Shown here: in pieces, positions 16,826 to 25,350 of the stretch
How positions within the stretch are numbered: position 1 is the first letter of the stretch
Layout: each line of letters starts with the position of its first letter
Assembly: GCA_045577175.1 (NCBI GenBank)
Contig: JAZNHT010000037.1
Span: 1 to 64,000 of the forward strand
Direction of reading: 5' to 3'
Length of the DNA stretch: 64,000 bases
DNA from: SIG701 sp045577175
GTDB taxonomy: Bacteria > Bacillota > Clostridia > Oscillospirales > CAG-272
Notes under the pieces: model-generated
The model's input: the letters and a program-made list of their open reading frames with translations, nothing else
Database searches by the model: none
What the model was told of the DNA's origin: nothing
Position numbers and translations under genes: made by a program

Positions 16826-19800
16826 ATGAATATGAAAAGAATAGTATGTGCCCTTCTGTCCCTTATGATGGCGTTCGGCGTGTTTGTTCCGTCCGCCGTA
16901 GAGCCTGTCTCCGCTGCATGGGAGGATAAGGTCGATGAAGACGGCAATCCGATCATCGACTACTTCAACCAGGAGTACGATTCTCCGAAGGAGAAGCTCG
17001 CGGACATGGTGCTCGTCAAGGAGCAGAACGGACATCAGATCTGGTTTGAGGAGTTTACCGGCGAGCTTGCATACGTCGATCTTGCCAGCGGACAGATTCT
17101 GTTCTCAAACCCGTGGGACGTTGCGCAGACGTACAATAAAGCGTCCAAAAATACGAAGCCGGAGCTGCTTTCGCAGATTCTGATCTCCTACGTCGACAAC
17201 GGTCAGACCAAAACGATGAACAGCTATACGGATGCTGCCCTGCGCGGTCAGATCCAGATGAAGAACATCAAAAACGGTATCCGTGTCGAGTATACGATCG
17301 GTGAGGAGCAGACGATCCGTCTCGTTCCCCGTATGATCGAGAGATCCCGCTTTGAAACGCTCATTCGCGATCAGATTACGGATGAGTGGATCTGTAATAA
17401 GGTTACCTCGTATTACTCCGCAAAATTCTCCTCCACGGAGAATATCAGTAAGCGTGCCCTCCTTGAGATGCAGACGAAATATCCGATTACCAAGGAAATC
17501 GATATTTACGTTTGTAAAGAAAACATCTCCGCCCGTGAGCTGAAGCAGCTCGAGGGCTACATCAAGACCTATTGTACTTCCTATACGTACGAGGATCTCG
17601 ATGCAGACCATGCACAGTGCGGTTACGTCGGCTCCGATGCAGCTCCGCCGCTGTTCAAGATGGCGATTGAGTACACCATCACGGAGGATGGCGATCTGCA
17701 GGCAAGCCTTCCCGCAAACGGTATCCGTTTCGATGAGTCTGTATACAAGCTCAGCGACATCACCCTTCTGCCTTACATGGGCGCAGGTGCAAATGAGTAC
17801 AACGGCTACACGTTTGTTCCGGACGGAAGCGGCGCACTGATCCGCTATGAGGACGTAAAGGGTCTGACGTACAACATCTACGGTCAGCTTTACGGCGTCG
17901 ACTACGCATATCACACGATTTCCAACCAGCATACAGAGGTTATGCGCTGGCCGGTATTCGGTAACGTCACGAACATGGAATTTCCGTACACCGGTAAGGT
18001 CACGGTCGTCGTTCAGGAGGAGTATACCGACGAGAACGGCAACGTGGTTCCCGCTGTAACCAAAGAGGTTACGCAGCGTATGGTTCGCTACGAGGATATG
18101 GGCTTCTTCGGTATCATTACCGAGGGTGAATCTCTCGCAACGCTCGTCAGTGCGCACGGCGGTGCTCTCCATGCGTTCAATACGGTGTATGCAAAGTTTA
18201 CCCCCCGCCCGAGCGATAAGTACAATCTGTCCTCCTCTATGTCAACCGCAGGTGCCGATGCAACGTGGACGGTTGAATCCGACCGTAAGTATACCGGCCG
18301 TATCACGCTTCTCTATAAGATGCTGACGGATGAACAGGTTGCTGCGGATAAGAAACTTACGGATTATTATACGGCAGATTACATGGGCATGGTCAACGCA
18401 TACCGTGATTACCTCTACGGAAACGGAACGCTGACAACGCTCGCCGATACGACAGAGGATATTCCTTTGTATATCGAGGCATTCGGCTCCATGGAAACGA
18501 CGGAGCGCCGCTTCTCCTTCCCGGTAACGGTGGATACGCCCCTTACGACGTTTGAGGATCTCAAAACGATGCATAAGGAGCTCACTGAGTCCGGCGTCGG
18601 CAGACTGAATTTCCGCCTTGTCGGATTTGCCAACGGCGGTATGAACGCTACGGTTCCGTATAAGCTCAAGTGGGTGGATGTCCTCGGCGGCGGTGACGGA
18701 TTTGCCGATATGGTTCAGTACGCATCCGCGAACAATATCGGTCTGTACCCCGATTTCGATTTCGCATACGTTACGAGAACGGAGCTCGGCGACGGCATGA
18801 GCCTCAGAAAATACGCCGTCAAGACGATCGACGACCGCTATACGTCCAGAAGAACGTATGATGCCGCTACGCAGACGTTTACGAGCAACTTCTCGCTCTG
18901 TATCTCCCCGTCCGCGTATGAGCACTTCTACGATAAGTTCACCGCAAACTATAAGAAGTATAATCCCACCGGTATTTCCGTTTCCACGCTCGGTACGGAA
19001 TTGAACTCCGACTTCGATGAGGATGATCCGTACAACCGCGAGGACTCCAAGGGCTTTACTGTGGAGATTCTCGAACGCATTGATGCGGAATATGCAAGCG
19101 TGATGGCGGACGGCGGCAACGCATATACTCTGCCGTATGTCGATCACATTATGAACATGTCCATGGACAGCTCCAACTACCTCAAGGCAAGCCAGGCAAT
19201 TCCGTTTATGGGCATGGTTCTGCACGGTGCCAAGTACTTCACCGGTACGCCGATCAATATGGAAGGCGACGTTGACTCCGCTATCCTGAAGGCAATCGAA
19301 AACGGTGCCGGTCTCTACTTCACGCTCTCTTATCAGAATACCAACAAGCTGAAGGAGAGCATGGAGCTCAGCCAGTACTATTCCGTATCTTACGAGATCT
19401 GGAAAGAGGAGCTGGTCGAGCACTACACCACGCTGAACGAGGCGATCGGAGATTTGCAGACCTCGCTGATTGTCGGACATGAGTTCATCTACGGTGAGCG
19501 TGTTCCCGATGCAGACGAGCAGGCAGCCGATGAAGAGGCGCTGAGACTTGAGGCTGAGGCAAAAGCTGAGGCTGAAGCGCTCGAAAGAGAAAAGGAAGAG
19601 CGTGCGCAGAAATATGAAGAAATGCACGCAGCCCTCGGCGGTGACGATACCGCAGATGACGGTGACGATACCGCAGTCGAGGATACCGCGTCGGATGACG
19701 AGGCTGAAGAGGATGAAGCAGACGAGGAAGAGGACAGTGCTCTCCTCGGTGACTATGTGGCAACGAAGTACACCACGACGCTCGGTTCGATCGTTGTCGT

Positions 19801-19915
19801 AACCTACGATGCCGGCGTAACCTTCATTCTGAACTACAACTCCTTCGACGTAACGGTTCAGCATAACGGTCAGACTTACACACTTGCCGCACTCGGATTT
19901 GTGCGGATCGACTGA
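16826..19915 (+). CDS. DUF5696-type secreted protein, possible glycoside hydrolase-like barrel
   Basis: A 1029-residue secreted protein with signal peptide (about 1-30, V-S-A-A). A beta-rich N-terminal half is followed at about residues 545-860 by alternating strands and helices resembling a TIM barrel (N-F-R-L-V-G-F-A-N-G-G, Y-P-D-F-D-F-A-Y-V, S-V-S-T-L-G-T-E-L-N-S-D-F). Acidic residues at strand ends could be catalytic, but this is inference. Residues about 895-975 form a charged coiled coil and a Glu/Asp-rich linker, then a small C-terminal beta domain. I associate the architecture and operon context with DUF5696, which I know as an uncharacterised Firmicutes family next to sugar ABC permeases. 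Spacing to neighbours is 21 and 17 bases. Confidence 0.7.
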   Translation: MNMKRIVCALLSLMMAFGVFVPSAVEPVSAAWEDKVDEDGNPIIDYFNQEYDSPKEKLADMVLVKEQNGHQIWFEEFTGELAYVDLASGQILFSNPWDVAQTYNKASKNTKPELLSQILISYVDNGQTKTMNSYTDAALRGQIQMKNIKNGIRVEYTIGEEQTIRLVPRMIERSRFETLIRDQITDEWICNKVTSYYSAKFSSTENISKRALLEMQTKYPITKEIDIYVCKENISARELKQLEGYIKTYCTSYTYEDLDADHAQCGYVGSDAAPPLFKMAIEYTITEDGDLQASLPANGIRFDESVYKLSDITLLPYMGAGANEYNGYTFVPDGSGALIRYEDVKGLTYNIYGQLYGVDYAYHTISNQHTEVMRWPVFGNVTNMEFPYTGKVTVVVQEEYTDENGNVVPAVTKEVTQRMVRYEDMGFFGIITEGESLATLVSAHGGALHAFNTVYAKFTPRPSDKYNLSSSMSTAGADATWTVESDRKYTGRITLLYKMLTDEQVAADKKLTDYYTADYMGMVNAYRDYLYGNGTLTTLADTTEDIPLYIEAFGSMETTERRFSFPVTVDTPLTTFEDLKTMHKELTESGVGRLNFRLVGFANGGMNATVPYKLKWVDVLGGGDGFADMVQYASANNIGLYPDFDFAYVTRTELGDGMSLRKYAVKTIDDRYTSRRTYDAATQTFTSNFSLCISPSAYEHFYDKFTANYKKYNPTGISVSTLGTELNSDFDEDDPYNREDSKGFTVEILERIDAEYASVMADGGNAYTLPYVDHIMNMSMDSSNYLKASQAIPFMGMVLHGAKYFTGTPINMEGDVDSAILKAIENGAGLYFTLSYQNTNKLKESMELSQYYSVSYEIWKEELVEHYTTLNEAIGDLQTSLIVGHEFIYGERVPDADEQAADEEALRLEAEAKAEAEALEREKEERAQKYEEMHAALGGDDTADDGDDTAVEDTASDDEAEEDEADEEEDSALLGDYVATKYTTTLGSIVVVTYDAGVTFILNYNSFDVTVQHNGQTYTLAALGFVRID

Positions 19916-19932
19916 GAAAGGGGAGTGCAGAC

Positions 19933-20913
19933 ATGAGTACAAAAGTGAAAAACGGCGATCTTCTCGGCGCACCTGCCAAGAAGAAAAAACGCAGTGCCTC
20001 CCTTGACGTGCGGAAAGCACGTGCAGGATGGTGGTTCGTCCTTCCGTTCGTGATCGGCTTTATCATTCTCTACCTGCCGATCATCTTCGACTCCATTAAG
20101 TACAGCTTCCATGAAATCCGAATCGTGCGAGGCGGCGGTTACCGCCTCGAATGGGTCGGCTGGAACAACTATTACAACGCACTCTTTACGGATCCCGGCT
20201 TTGTGCAGCAGCTCGTCGCCGGTATGAAGCAGCTCATCCTTGACGTGCCCGCAATCGTTATCTTCTCCTTGTTCGTGGCAATCCTTCTGAACGGCAAGAT
20301 CGCGGGACGTGCGGCATTCCGTGCCATCTTCTTTATCCCCGTTCTTCTGACGACCGGTATCGCAGCCGAGATCGACCAGCAGAACATCCTGCAAGAGTAT
20401 CAGTCTGCGGGCGGTATGGATGACGGTAGCGGAAGCAGCTCCGTTACGGAGATCGTCTCCGTCATGGACGTACAGTCGCTGTTCTCCAACATGATGGTCG
20501 GTAAAGAGCTTGTGCAGTATGTCGTTGACCTTGTCAACAACATCTTCAACATCATCAACCGTTCCGGTGTACAGATGCTGATCTTCCTCTCGGGACTTCA
20601 GTCCATCTCCCCGGCAATTTACGAGTCCTGCTCTATCGACGGTGCATCCGGTTGGGAGACCTTCTGGAAGATCACCTTGCCGATGGTCAGCCCGATGATT
20701 CTCGTAAACGCAATCTACACGATCATCGACTCGTTTACGTCGTCGTCCAATAAGGTCATGGCGTACATCAACAACGTATATCAGGGTGCGACCGGTGACG
20801 GTAAGGTGCTTTCCTCGGCAATGTCGTGGATGTACTTCCTCATTGTAATCGCCGCGATCGGTCTGGTAGCCGCACTGCTCAGCGCATTCGTGTTCTACCA
20901 GAGAAGAGATTAA
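19933..20913 (+). CDS. carbohydrate ABC transporter permease (second pair, MalF-like)
   Basis: A 326-residue permease with N-terminal basic stretch, six hydrophobic segments and an EAA loop E-S-C-S-I-D-G-A-S-G near residue 230 followed by L-P-M-V-S-P. Unlike the first MalF-like protein it has an extra polar loop at about residues 155-190 (Gly/Ser-rich, then M-D-V-Q-S-L-F) that should face outside. This may be a contact site for a partner such as the DUF5696 or NHL protein; that is inference. Confidence 0.88.
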   Translation: MSTKVKNGDLLGAPAKKKKRSASLDVRKARAGWWFVLPFVIGFIILYLPIIFDSIKYSFHEIRIVRGGGYRLEWVGWNNYYNALFTDPGFVQQLVAGMKQLILDVPAIVIFSLFVAILLNGKIAGRAAFRAIFFIPVLLTTGIAAEIDQQNILQEYQSAGGMDDGSGSSSVTEIVSVMDVQSLFSNMMVGKELVQYVVDLVNNIFNIINRSGVQMLIFLSGLQSISPAIYESCSIDGASGWETFWKITLPMVSPMILVNAIYTIIDSFTSSSNKVMAYINNVYQGATGDGKVLSSAMSWMYFLIVIAAIGLVAALLSAFVFYQRRD

Positions 20914-20929
20914 GAAAGGAGGTCGCTTT

Positions 20930-21982
20930 ATGAATAACGTAGAAACTGCGCCGAAGGTTAAAAAAGAAACCAAAAACAAAATCCGCGTTGAATTTGAGCG
21001 TACCCCCCTTCTTGAGAGACTGAGAGCGAAATTCGTAAACCTCTACTTCTTCCAGAAGGTAGCTGTTTACCTCTTCAAATTCATCTTCCTCCTCGGTATC
21101 TCGTTCGTTATCCTGTTCCCGTTCTATTCGAAGATTTCCTCCTCCTTTATGAGTCCGGAGGACTTCGTGGACGTCACGGTCGTAATGATTCCGCGTCATG
21201 CAACGCTCTCGACGTACAGAGCCATCATCCTCGATAACAACTATTGGGGCGCGTTCGTCAATACGCTGCTTCTGTCCCTCGCATGTGCCGTGCTCCAGAC
21301 GTTCATCTGCTGTCTGATCGGCTACGGCTTTGCGAAGTTCAAGTTCAAGTTTAACGGACTGCTCTTCCTTCTTGTCATCTTTACGATGGTCGTGCCGCAC
21401 TCCACATTGCAGCTCTCCATGTACATGAAGTTTAGATATTTCGATATTTTCGGAATCTTCAACCTGCTGGGCGGCGGTGTCACGGAAGCGATCAATGTGA
21501 TGAAAGAGCCGAATCTGAACCTTCTGAATACGTTCTGGCCGTTGGTTTTGCTCTCGGCAACAGGTCTCGGCTTCAAAAACGGTCTGTACATCTTCATGCT
21601 CCGCCAGTACTTCAAAGGCGTGCCGGATGAGCTTGAGGAGTCCGCCTACCTCGACGGATACGGCGTATTCAAGACGTTCATGCTCATCATCCTGCCTTTG
21701 TCCGTTCCGATGCTGGTCACCGTATTTATGTTCGCGTTCTCCTGGCAGTGGACGGATACGTTCTACACCAGAGCGTTCTTCTCCCAGAGCGGTCCGACGC
21801 TTATGCCGAGCATCGTTAAGGTGCCGCGTTCGCTGGACACCTCCTACGCAGGCGAGAACATGTACGTTGCGGCAATCCGCAATACCTGCGGTATCCTGAT
21901 TCTTCTGCCGTTGGTGATTCTCTACACGTTTTTGCAGAGATACATCATCCAGGGTATCGAGCGCTCCGGTATCACCGGCTGA
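20930..21982 (+). CDS. carbohydrate ABC transporter permease (second pair, MalG-like)
   Basis: A 350-residue permease, longer than usual owing to a basic N-terminal cytoplasmic tail (about 1-45) before six hydrophobic segments. The EAA loop E-S-A-Y-L-D-G-Y-G is at about residue 236, followed by L-P-L-S-V-P. AAAGGAGG lies upstream of the start. It is the last gene of the operon; a strong terminator begins nine bases after the stop. Confidence 0.9.
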   Translation: MNNVETAPKVKKETKNKIRVEFERTPLLERLRAKFVNLYFFQKVAVYLFKFIFLLGISFVILFPFYSKISSSFMSPEDFVDVTVVMIPRHATLSTYRAIILDNNYWGAFVNTLLLSLACAVLQTFICCLIGYGFAKFKFKFNGLLFLLVIFTMVVPHSTLQLSMYMKFRYFDIFGIFNLLGGGVTEAINVMKEPNLNLLNTFWPLVLLSATGLGFKNGLYIFMLRQYFKGVPDELEESAYLDGYGVFKTFMLIILPLSVPMLVTVFMFAFSWQWTDTFYTRAFFSQSGPTLMPSIVKVPRSLDTSYAGENMYVAAIRNTCGILILLPLVILYTFLQRYIIQGIERSGITG

Positions 21983-21990
21983 TTTTCACA

Positions 21991-22016
21991 AAAAAGCACC
22001 CCTTGGGGTGCTTTTT
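21991..22016 (+). terminator. strong rho-independent terminator of the ABC operon
   Basis: AAAAAGCACCCC paired with GGGGTGCTTTTTT in a compact hairpin with a long T-run. Its T-run overlaps the proposed -35 box of the next gene. Confidence 0.9.
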
Positions 22017-22044
22017 TGCGTTTTGTTTGCAAATATGATATAAT
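22016..22044 (+). promoter_or_regulatory. probable promoter of the sigma-factor gene
   Basis: TTGCGT (22016-22021), 17-base spacer, TATAAT (22039-22044). Confidence 0.6.
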
Positions 22045-22109
22045 AAAATGATTTCGGGCGAAAAAAACGCCGCGCTCACCCGTCATAGGGAGTGAAAGGA
22101 GGTGGAGAC

Positions 22110-22613
22110 ATGAACGTTACGGATTTGAACGCATGTATGGATCGCGTGCGTGCGGGCGATAAGGAAGCCTTTTCCTGCCTGTATGATGAGCTGAGCCGTC
22201 CCGTGTACACGGTTGCGAGGCGCATTGTGCAGTCGCGGGAGATCGCTGAGGACATCACGCAGGAGGTGTTTGTCAGACTGTACGTCTCGCCGCCTCCGCC
22301 TTCGATCGAAAATCCGCGGGCGTGGATCTTCCGGATGGCGCGCAATCTGGCGATCGATGCATGGCGGAAAAAGCAAAGTGCGGATATTGAGGATATAGAG
22401 CTGACGGCGGCGGATCATGCCGATTCGGTCGCGCTTCGGTTGGATACGGAGGCGGCAATCGGACGTCTTACGGCAGTGGAGAGACAGATTCTGTCACTGC
22501 ACATTGACGGCGAGATGCCGTTTCGGGAGATCGCGCCCATCGTGGGGCTGACGCTGCCGGCAGTATACCGACGGTACCGCAAAGCAATCCAAACATTACA
22601 AAAGCTGCTGTGA
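22110..22613 (+). CDS. ECF-type RNA polymerase sigma factor
   Basis: A 167-residue sigma-70-family protein. Region 2 covers about residues 18-80 (L-Y-D-E-L-S-R-P-V-Y, then A-E-D-I-T-Q-E-V-F-V-R-L-Y and W-I-F-R-M-A-R-N-L-A-I-D) and region 4 with a helix-turn-helix covers about 112-165 (L-T-A-V-E-R-Q-I-L-S-L-H, P-A-V-Y-R-R-Y-R-K-A). The start at 22110 follows AAAGGAGGTGG. The next gene starts 12 bases after the stop, so the two are a unit, the usual arrangement for a sigma factor with its regulator. Confidence 0.88.
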   Translation: MNVTDLNACMDRVRAGDKEAFSCLYDELSRPVYTVARRIVQSREIAEDITQEVFVRLYVSPPPPSIENPRAWIFRMARNLAIDAWRKKQSADIEDIELTAADHADSVALRLDTEAAIGRLTAVERQILSLHIDGEMPFREIAPIVGLTLPAVYRRYRKAIQTLQKLL

Positions 22614-22624
22614 CGGAGGTTTTT

Positions 22625-23401
22625 ATGAGGAAAATTGTGTGTATTCTTTTGTTTTTGCTCATCAGCGTATGTTCGGTGACGGCGTTTGCAGAGGAAGCCG
22701 TGTTTGAAACCGCAGGCGATCTGTATCAGTATTGGGAGGAGAACGACGCCTATCCCGATTACGTCAGCGGCGTCTGGTCAACGGACGGCGGTATCACGAA
22801 TCTGACGATCGGCGTTCTGGATACGGAGGAGGGAAACGCCGGTAAGGCGAAAATCCTTGCGCTCGTGAAAAACAACGCGACCGTGACGTTCGCATACGGT
22901 GCGCGGAGTTACAATGAACTCACCGACGTGATGGATCGCCTTATGCCGTATTTCGAGCAGGATCGCGGGCTCGTTTCCGGCGGTGTGGATGTCATGACGG
23001 GCACGGTCAGACTCGGCATCCATGAGGAGCGTAAGGATGATCCCGAAACAATCGCCATGCTGGAGGAGATGCGGCAGACGTTTGGTGACGTGTTCACCGT
23101 GGAGTATACGGGATTGGTGTATACCTTGGTGGATACAGAGGTGGCTGTCGATGCAGTCACGTATACCGATCCGCGCGTGTTTTTCGCGGTCGCCGCGGCG
23201 GTCGTGCTTCTTGCGGCACTCACAACCGCGCTCGTTTTGAAAAAGCGGCAGATGGCTGTAGTGCAAACGAGCACAGGTGAGACGGTCGAAGCGGATGCGC
23301 GCCTTACCAAAAGCGAGGTCGAGTACGCTGTCAAAAATGATGCCGAGGCACCGTCCGATGCGCTGAAGCAGCGCGTTCTGGACAAAATCGAAAAAGCATA
23401 A
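22625..23401 (+). CDS. secreted/membrane protein paired with the sigma factor, unknown function
   Basis: A 258-residue protein with a signal peptide (about 1-22, V-T-A-F-A-E-E), an extracellular domain of about 155 residues, one membrane helix (about 178-198, A-A-A-V-V-L-L-A-A-L) and a cytoplasmic tail of about 55 residues ending in helices. The extracellular part (L-Y-Q-Y-W-E-E-N-D-A-Y-P-D-Y-V-S-G-V) matches no family I can name firmly. Position and topology suggest an anti-sigma or signal-relay partner of the preceding sigma factor, but no zinc anti-sigma HxxxCxxC motif is seen. GGAGG is placed five bases before ATG. Confidence 0.6.
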   Translation: MRKIVCILLFLLISVCSVTAFAEEAVFETAGDLYQYWEENDAYPDYVSGVWSTDGGITNLTIGVLDTEEGNAGKAKILALVKNNATVTFAYGARSYNELTDVMDRLMPYFEQDRGLVSGGVDVMTGTVRLGIHEERKDDPETIAMLEEMRQTFGDVFTVEYTGLVYTLVDTEVAVDAVTYTDPRVFFAVAAAVVLLAALTTALVLKKRQMAVVQTSTGETVEADARLTKSEVEYAVKNDAEAPSDALKQRVLDKIEKA

Positions 23402-23406
23402 CAAAA

Positions 23407-23432
23407 AAGGGAGAGACGTCTGTCTCTCCCTT
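23407..23432 (+). terminator. terminator of the sigma-factor unit
   Basis: An 11-bp perfect stem (23407-23417 with 23422-23432), loop GTCT, then GATTTATT; the T-run is weak. Confidence 0.65.
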
Positions 23433-23451
23433 GATTTATTGGTCTAATGAA

Positions 23452-23722
23452 AACCACCAGCTAAGCTGGTGGTTCCAAAGAGGCTTTTGCCGTTGAGAAA
23501 ACCCGCCGCAGCGGTAGGCTCCCCTGTGTAAGGGGAGCTGTCAGCGAAGCTGACTGAGAGGTTGTTTGAGAGTGTTTTTTTATAATCCCTTTGTCACAGC
23601 AAAGTAGCCACATCTGTGGCGGTAGGGCGAGTTTGCAAGTGTCAAATGTTTCAGAGGGCTTTCATCCCTGCCGGTAACAGGTCCTTATAGGGCTGAGCAA
23701 ACCACCGGCTTAGCCAGTGGTT
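23452..23722. mobile_element. IS200/IS605-like remnant or non-autonomous element
   Basis: A 271-base gene-free segment bounded by two related hairpins: AACCACCAGCT/AGCTGGTGGTT at 23452-23474 and AACCACCGGCT/AGCCAGTGGTT (one mismatch) at 23700-23722. Paired subterminal hairpins of this kind mark ends of IS200/IS605 elements. No transposase or TnpB frame is present. Inside, GCTCCCC/GGGGAGC (23518-23524, 23532-23538) and GTCAGC/GCTGAC (23540-23554) form a double hairpin of the kind often seen as small dispersed repeats in Clostridia. Confidence 0.5.
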
Positions 23723-23726
23723 ATGA

Positions 23727-24713
23727 TTATTTGCGGTTGTTCGGTGTCGGCGTCTGTGTGTAATACGGATCGATCATGATTTCCTTGATTTTCGGATAGG
23801 CGGCAAATGCACAGCCGAATGCGCCGAATGAAAACAGGAGAATCAAAGGCAGAATCACCCCGAGCGGTGCAAACACCACAAGGAGAATATATTCAGCAGC
23901 AACGAGAAGAACAATCCACAAAAGTGCCATAATGTTTCGCTTTATGCCGAGGATTGAGAAAAACAGAGCGTTTTTCAACAGCTTTGTAATGGAGAGATCG
24001 AACGTGACCATCATAAGGTAGATGTACATGCGCATCATTGTGTACACGATAATCATAGCGAACGTCAAAAAGAACAGAATGTATATGAACGTGCTTCCGC
24101 TTGCAAGATTCAGGTAGAAATAAAGGAAATCATATCCCAGAAGTGCCATGATGATGAGATCGATTACACCGAAAATCAAGCCTTGGCGGAGATTTTTCTT
24201 GATTGCGTACCAAAAATCGGACATGAGGAACATTCCCTCCTCCCGAACCATGGTGCGCAGAAGGTACGTTGTGCCGACGTTCACAGGTCCGAATGTCACA
24301 AGGAGAAGCGCGGTCAAGCCGTAAAGGAGATTCGTAAACACAGTGGGGACGGTAACGCTGATGTGCGTGCCGAATATGCCCATGAGCGACGCGATGACGG
24401 GAGAGGGATCGAAGTACGAGGCACCGAGAAGAGGCGCGTACTGCTGATAGTACGGTGCGCTCGTCGTGTCGGACACGTATCCGCTCAGTGCGAGCAGGAA
24501 AAAGAAAATCGGGAAGTTTCCGAAAACGTACAGGAGATTCACACTGAGAAGCGTGTTGATCTTGCGCCGGAGCAGTTTAAAAAAGTTTGAAACTGTAGGC
24601 TTGTCAAGTGCTTTCGGCTCATCGGGGGAGACGCCCTCTCTTTCCTTTTGTACACGGTCAAACCAAGTTTGTTTCTTTTTCTTTTCTTCATTTTCGTGCT
24701 GATAGTTATTCAT
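23727..24713 (-). CDS. DUF624 (YesL-like) membrane protein
   Basis: A 328-residue membrane protein with a Lys/Glu-rich N-terminal tail (1-45), then about six hydrophobic segments. The block N-F-F-K-L-L-R-R-K followed by L-L-S-V-N-L-L-Y-V-F-G-N-F-P and later G-P-V-N-V-G-T-T-Y-L-L-R fits the DUF624/YesL family, whose genes often accompany carbohydrate ABC transporters; biochemical function is not known. The AAAGG ribosome site is about 25 bases from the ATG, separated by a small hairpin (GCAC-TTTT-GTGC), so initiation is unusual. It directly follows the next gene upstream and ends just beside the IS-like remnant. Confidence 0.72.
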   Translation of the reverse strand: MNNYQHENEEKKKKQTWFDRVQKEREGVSPDEPKALDKPTVSNFFKLLRRKINTLLSVNLLYVFGNFPIFFFLLALSGYVSDTTSAPYYQQYAPLLGASYFDPSPVIASLMGIFGTHISVTVPTVFTNLLYGLTALLLVTFGPVNVGTTYLLRTMVREEGMFLMSDFWYAIKKNLRQGLIFGVIDLIIMALLGYDFLYFYLNLASGSTFIYILFFLTFAMIIVYTMMRMYIYLMMVTFDLSITKLLKNALFFSILGIKRNIMALLWIVLLVAAEYILLVVFAPLGVILPLILLFSFGAFGCAFAAYPKIKEIMIDPYYTQTPTPNNRK

Positions 24714-24749
24714 TTACACGTCTGCACAAAAGTGCATCCTTTCGGGAAT

Positions 24750-25292
24750 TTATATGGGGATTGTTGCAAGCAACGCCGCTGCCGCAAATAAAAGGGACGC
24801 CGCACCTGCCGCGATTGTCGTAGAGAGGATCGCCTCCGAGCGCGATCGTAAGCCTGTATCTGTGCGAAGATTTCGTGTGAAAATCAAGTACAGCAAAGTT
24901 CCTGCCATATGTACCAGAGGAAGATACAGACACAGTGAAACAGAGGATGTCCGAAGTGTGATGAACAAAGCCGCACCGAGCGCAACACCCCGAATGAGAA
25001 AATACGAAAACGAAAGCAGCTTTTCAAATCGGGAGTACGAGATAATGAGCAAAATCACAGCCTCAATAAGAAAAGGACGGCAAAGAAGTGCGCTTCGGCA
25101 CAAAAATTCAAGGGGAAAATGGCAGTCGCTGTACAAATTGGAGAAGGAAAACGAAAAAGCATACGTGCCGTCAAAGGTACAGAACGCCCATCCGTATCCG
25201 ATCAAAGCGGCGCAGGCTGAAACGGAAAGCATCGCCAAAAAATAGGCGGTATCTTTTCCGAGACGGGAACGGGCTGATGTGGACTCTGTCAC
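24750..25292 (-). CDS. small multi-pass membrane protein, unknown function
   Basis: A 180-residue protein with about five hydrophobic segments (about 18-38, 72-90, 95-115, 118-138, 155-178). No family is recognised. It lies 36 bases upstream of the DUF624 gene and 58 bases downstream of proC, all on the minus strand, suggesting co-transcription. The opposite strand has an open frame over the same span, but it looks like a shadow with an unlikely Lys/Arg-rich composition. Confidence 0.55.
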   Translation of the reverse strand: MTESTSARSRLGKDTAYFLAMLSVSACAALIGYGWAFCTFDGTYAFSFSFSNLYSDCHFPLEFLCRSALLCRPFLIEAVILLIISYSRFEKLLSFSYFLIRGVALGAALFITLRTSSVSLCLYLPLVHMAGTLLYLIFTRNLRTDTGLRSRSEAILSTTIAAGAASLLFAAAALLATIPI

Positions 25293-25350
25293 AAAAACAC
25301 CTCCGCAGATGATTTGAGACAGTATATGCGGACGTGCTGTCCTCTATGCC

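Noticed and set aside
14681..17035. 784-codon open frame on the minus strand
   Set aside because: Shadow of the NHL-Yip1 and DUF5696 genes; it crosses a gene boundary and has no recognisable domain.
23452..23722. CRISPR array or tRNA cluster, because of repeated hairpins
   Set aside because: The hairpins are palindromic, few and not regularly spaced, and no spacer pattern, cloverleaf or cas gene is present.
24754..25245. 163-codon frame on the plus strand opposite the small membrane protein
   Set aside because: Lys/Arg-rich without pattern, whereas the minus frame has regular hydrophobic segments and a fitting operon position.
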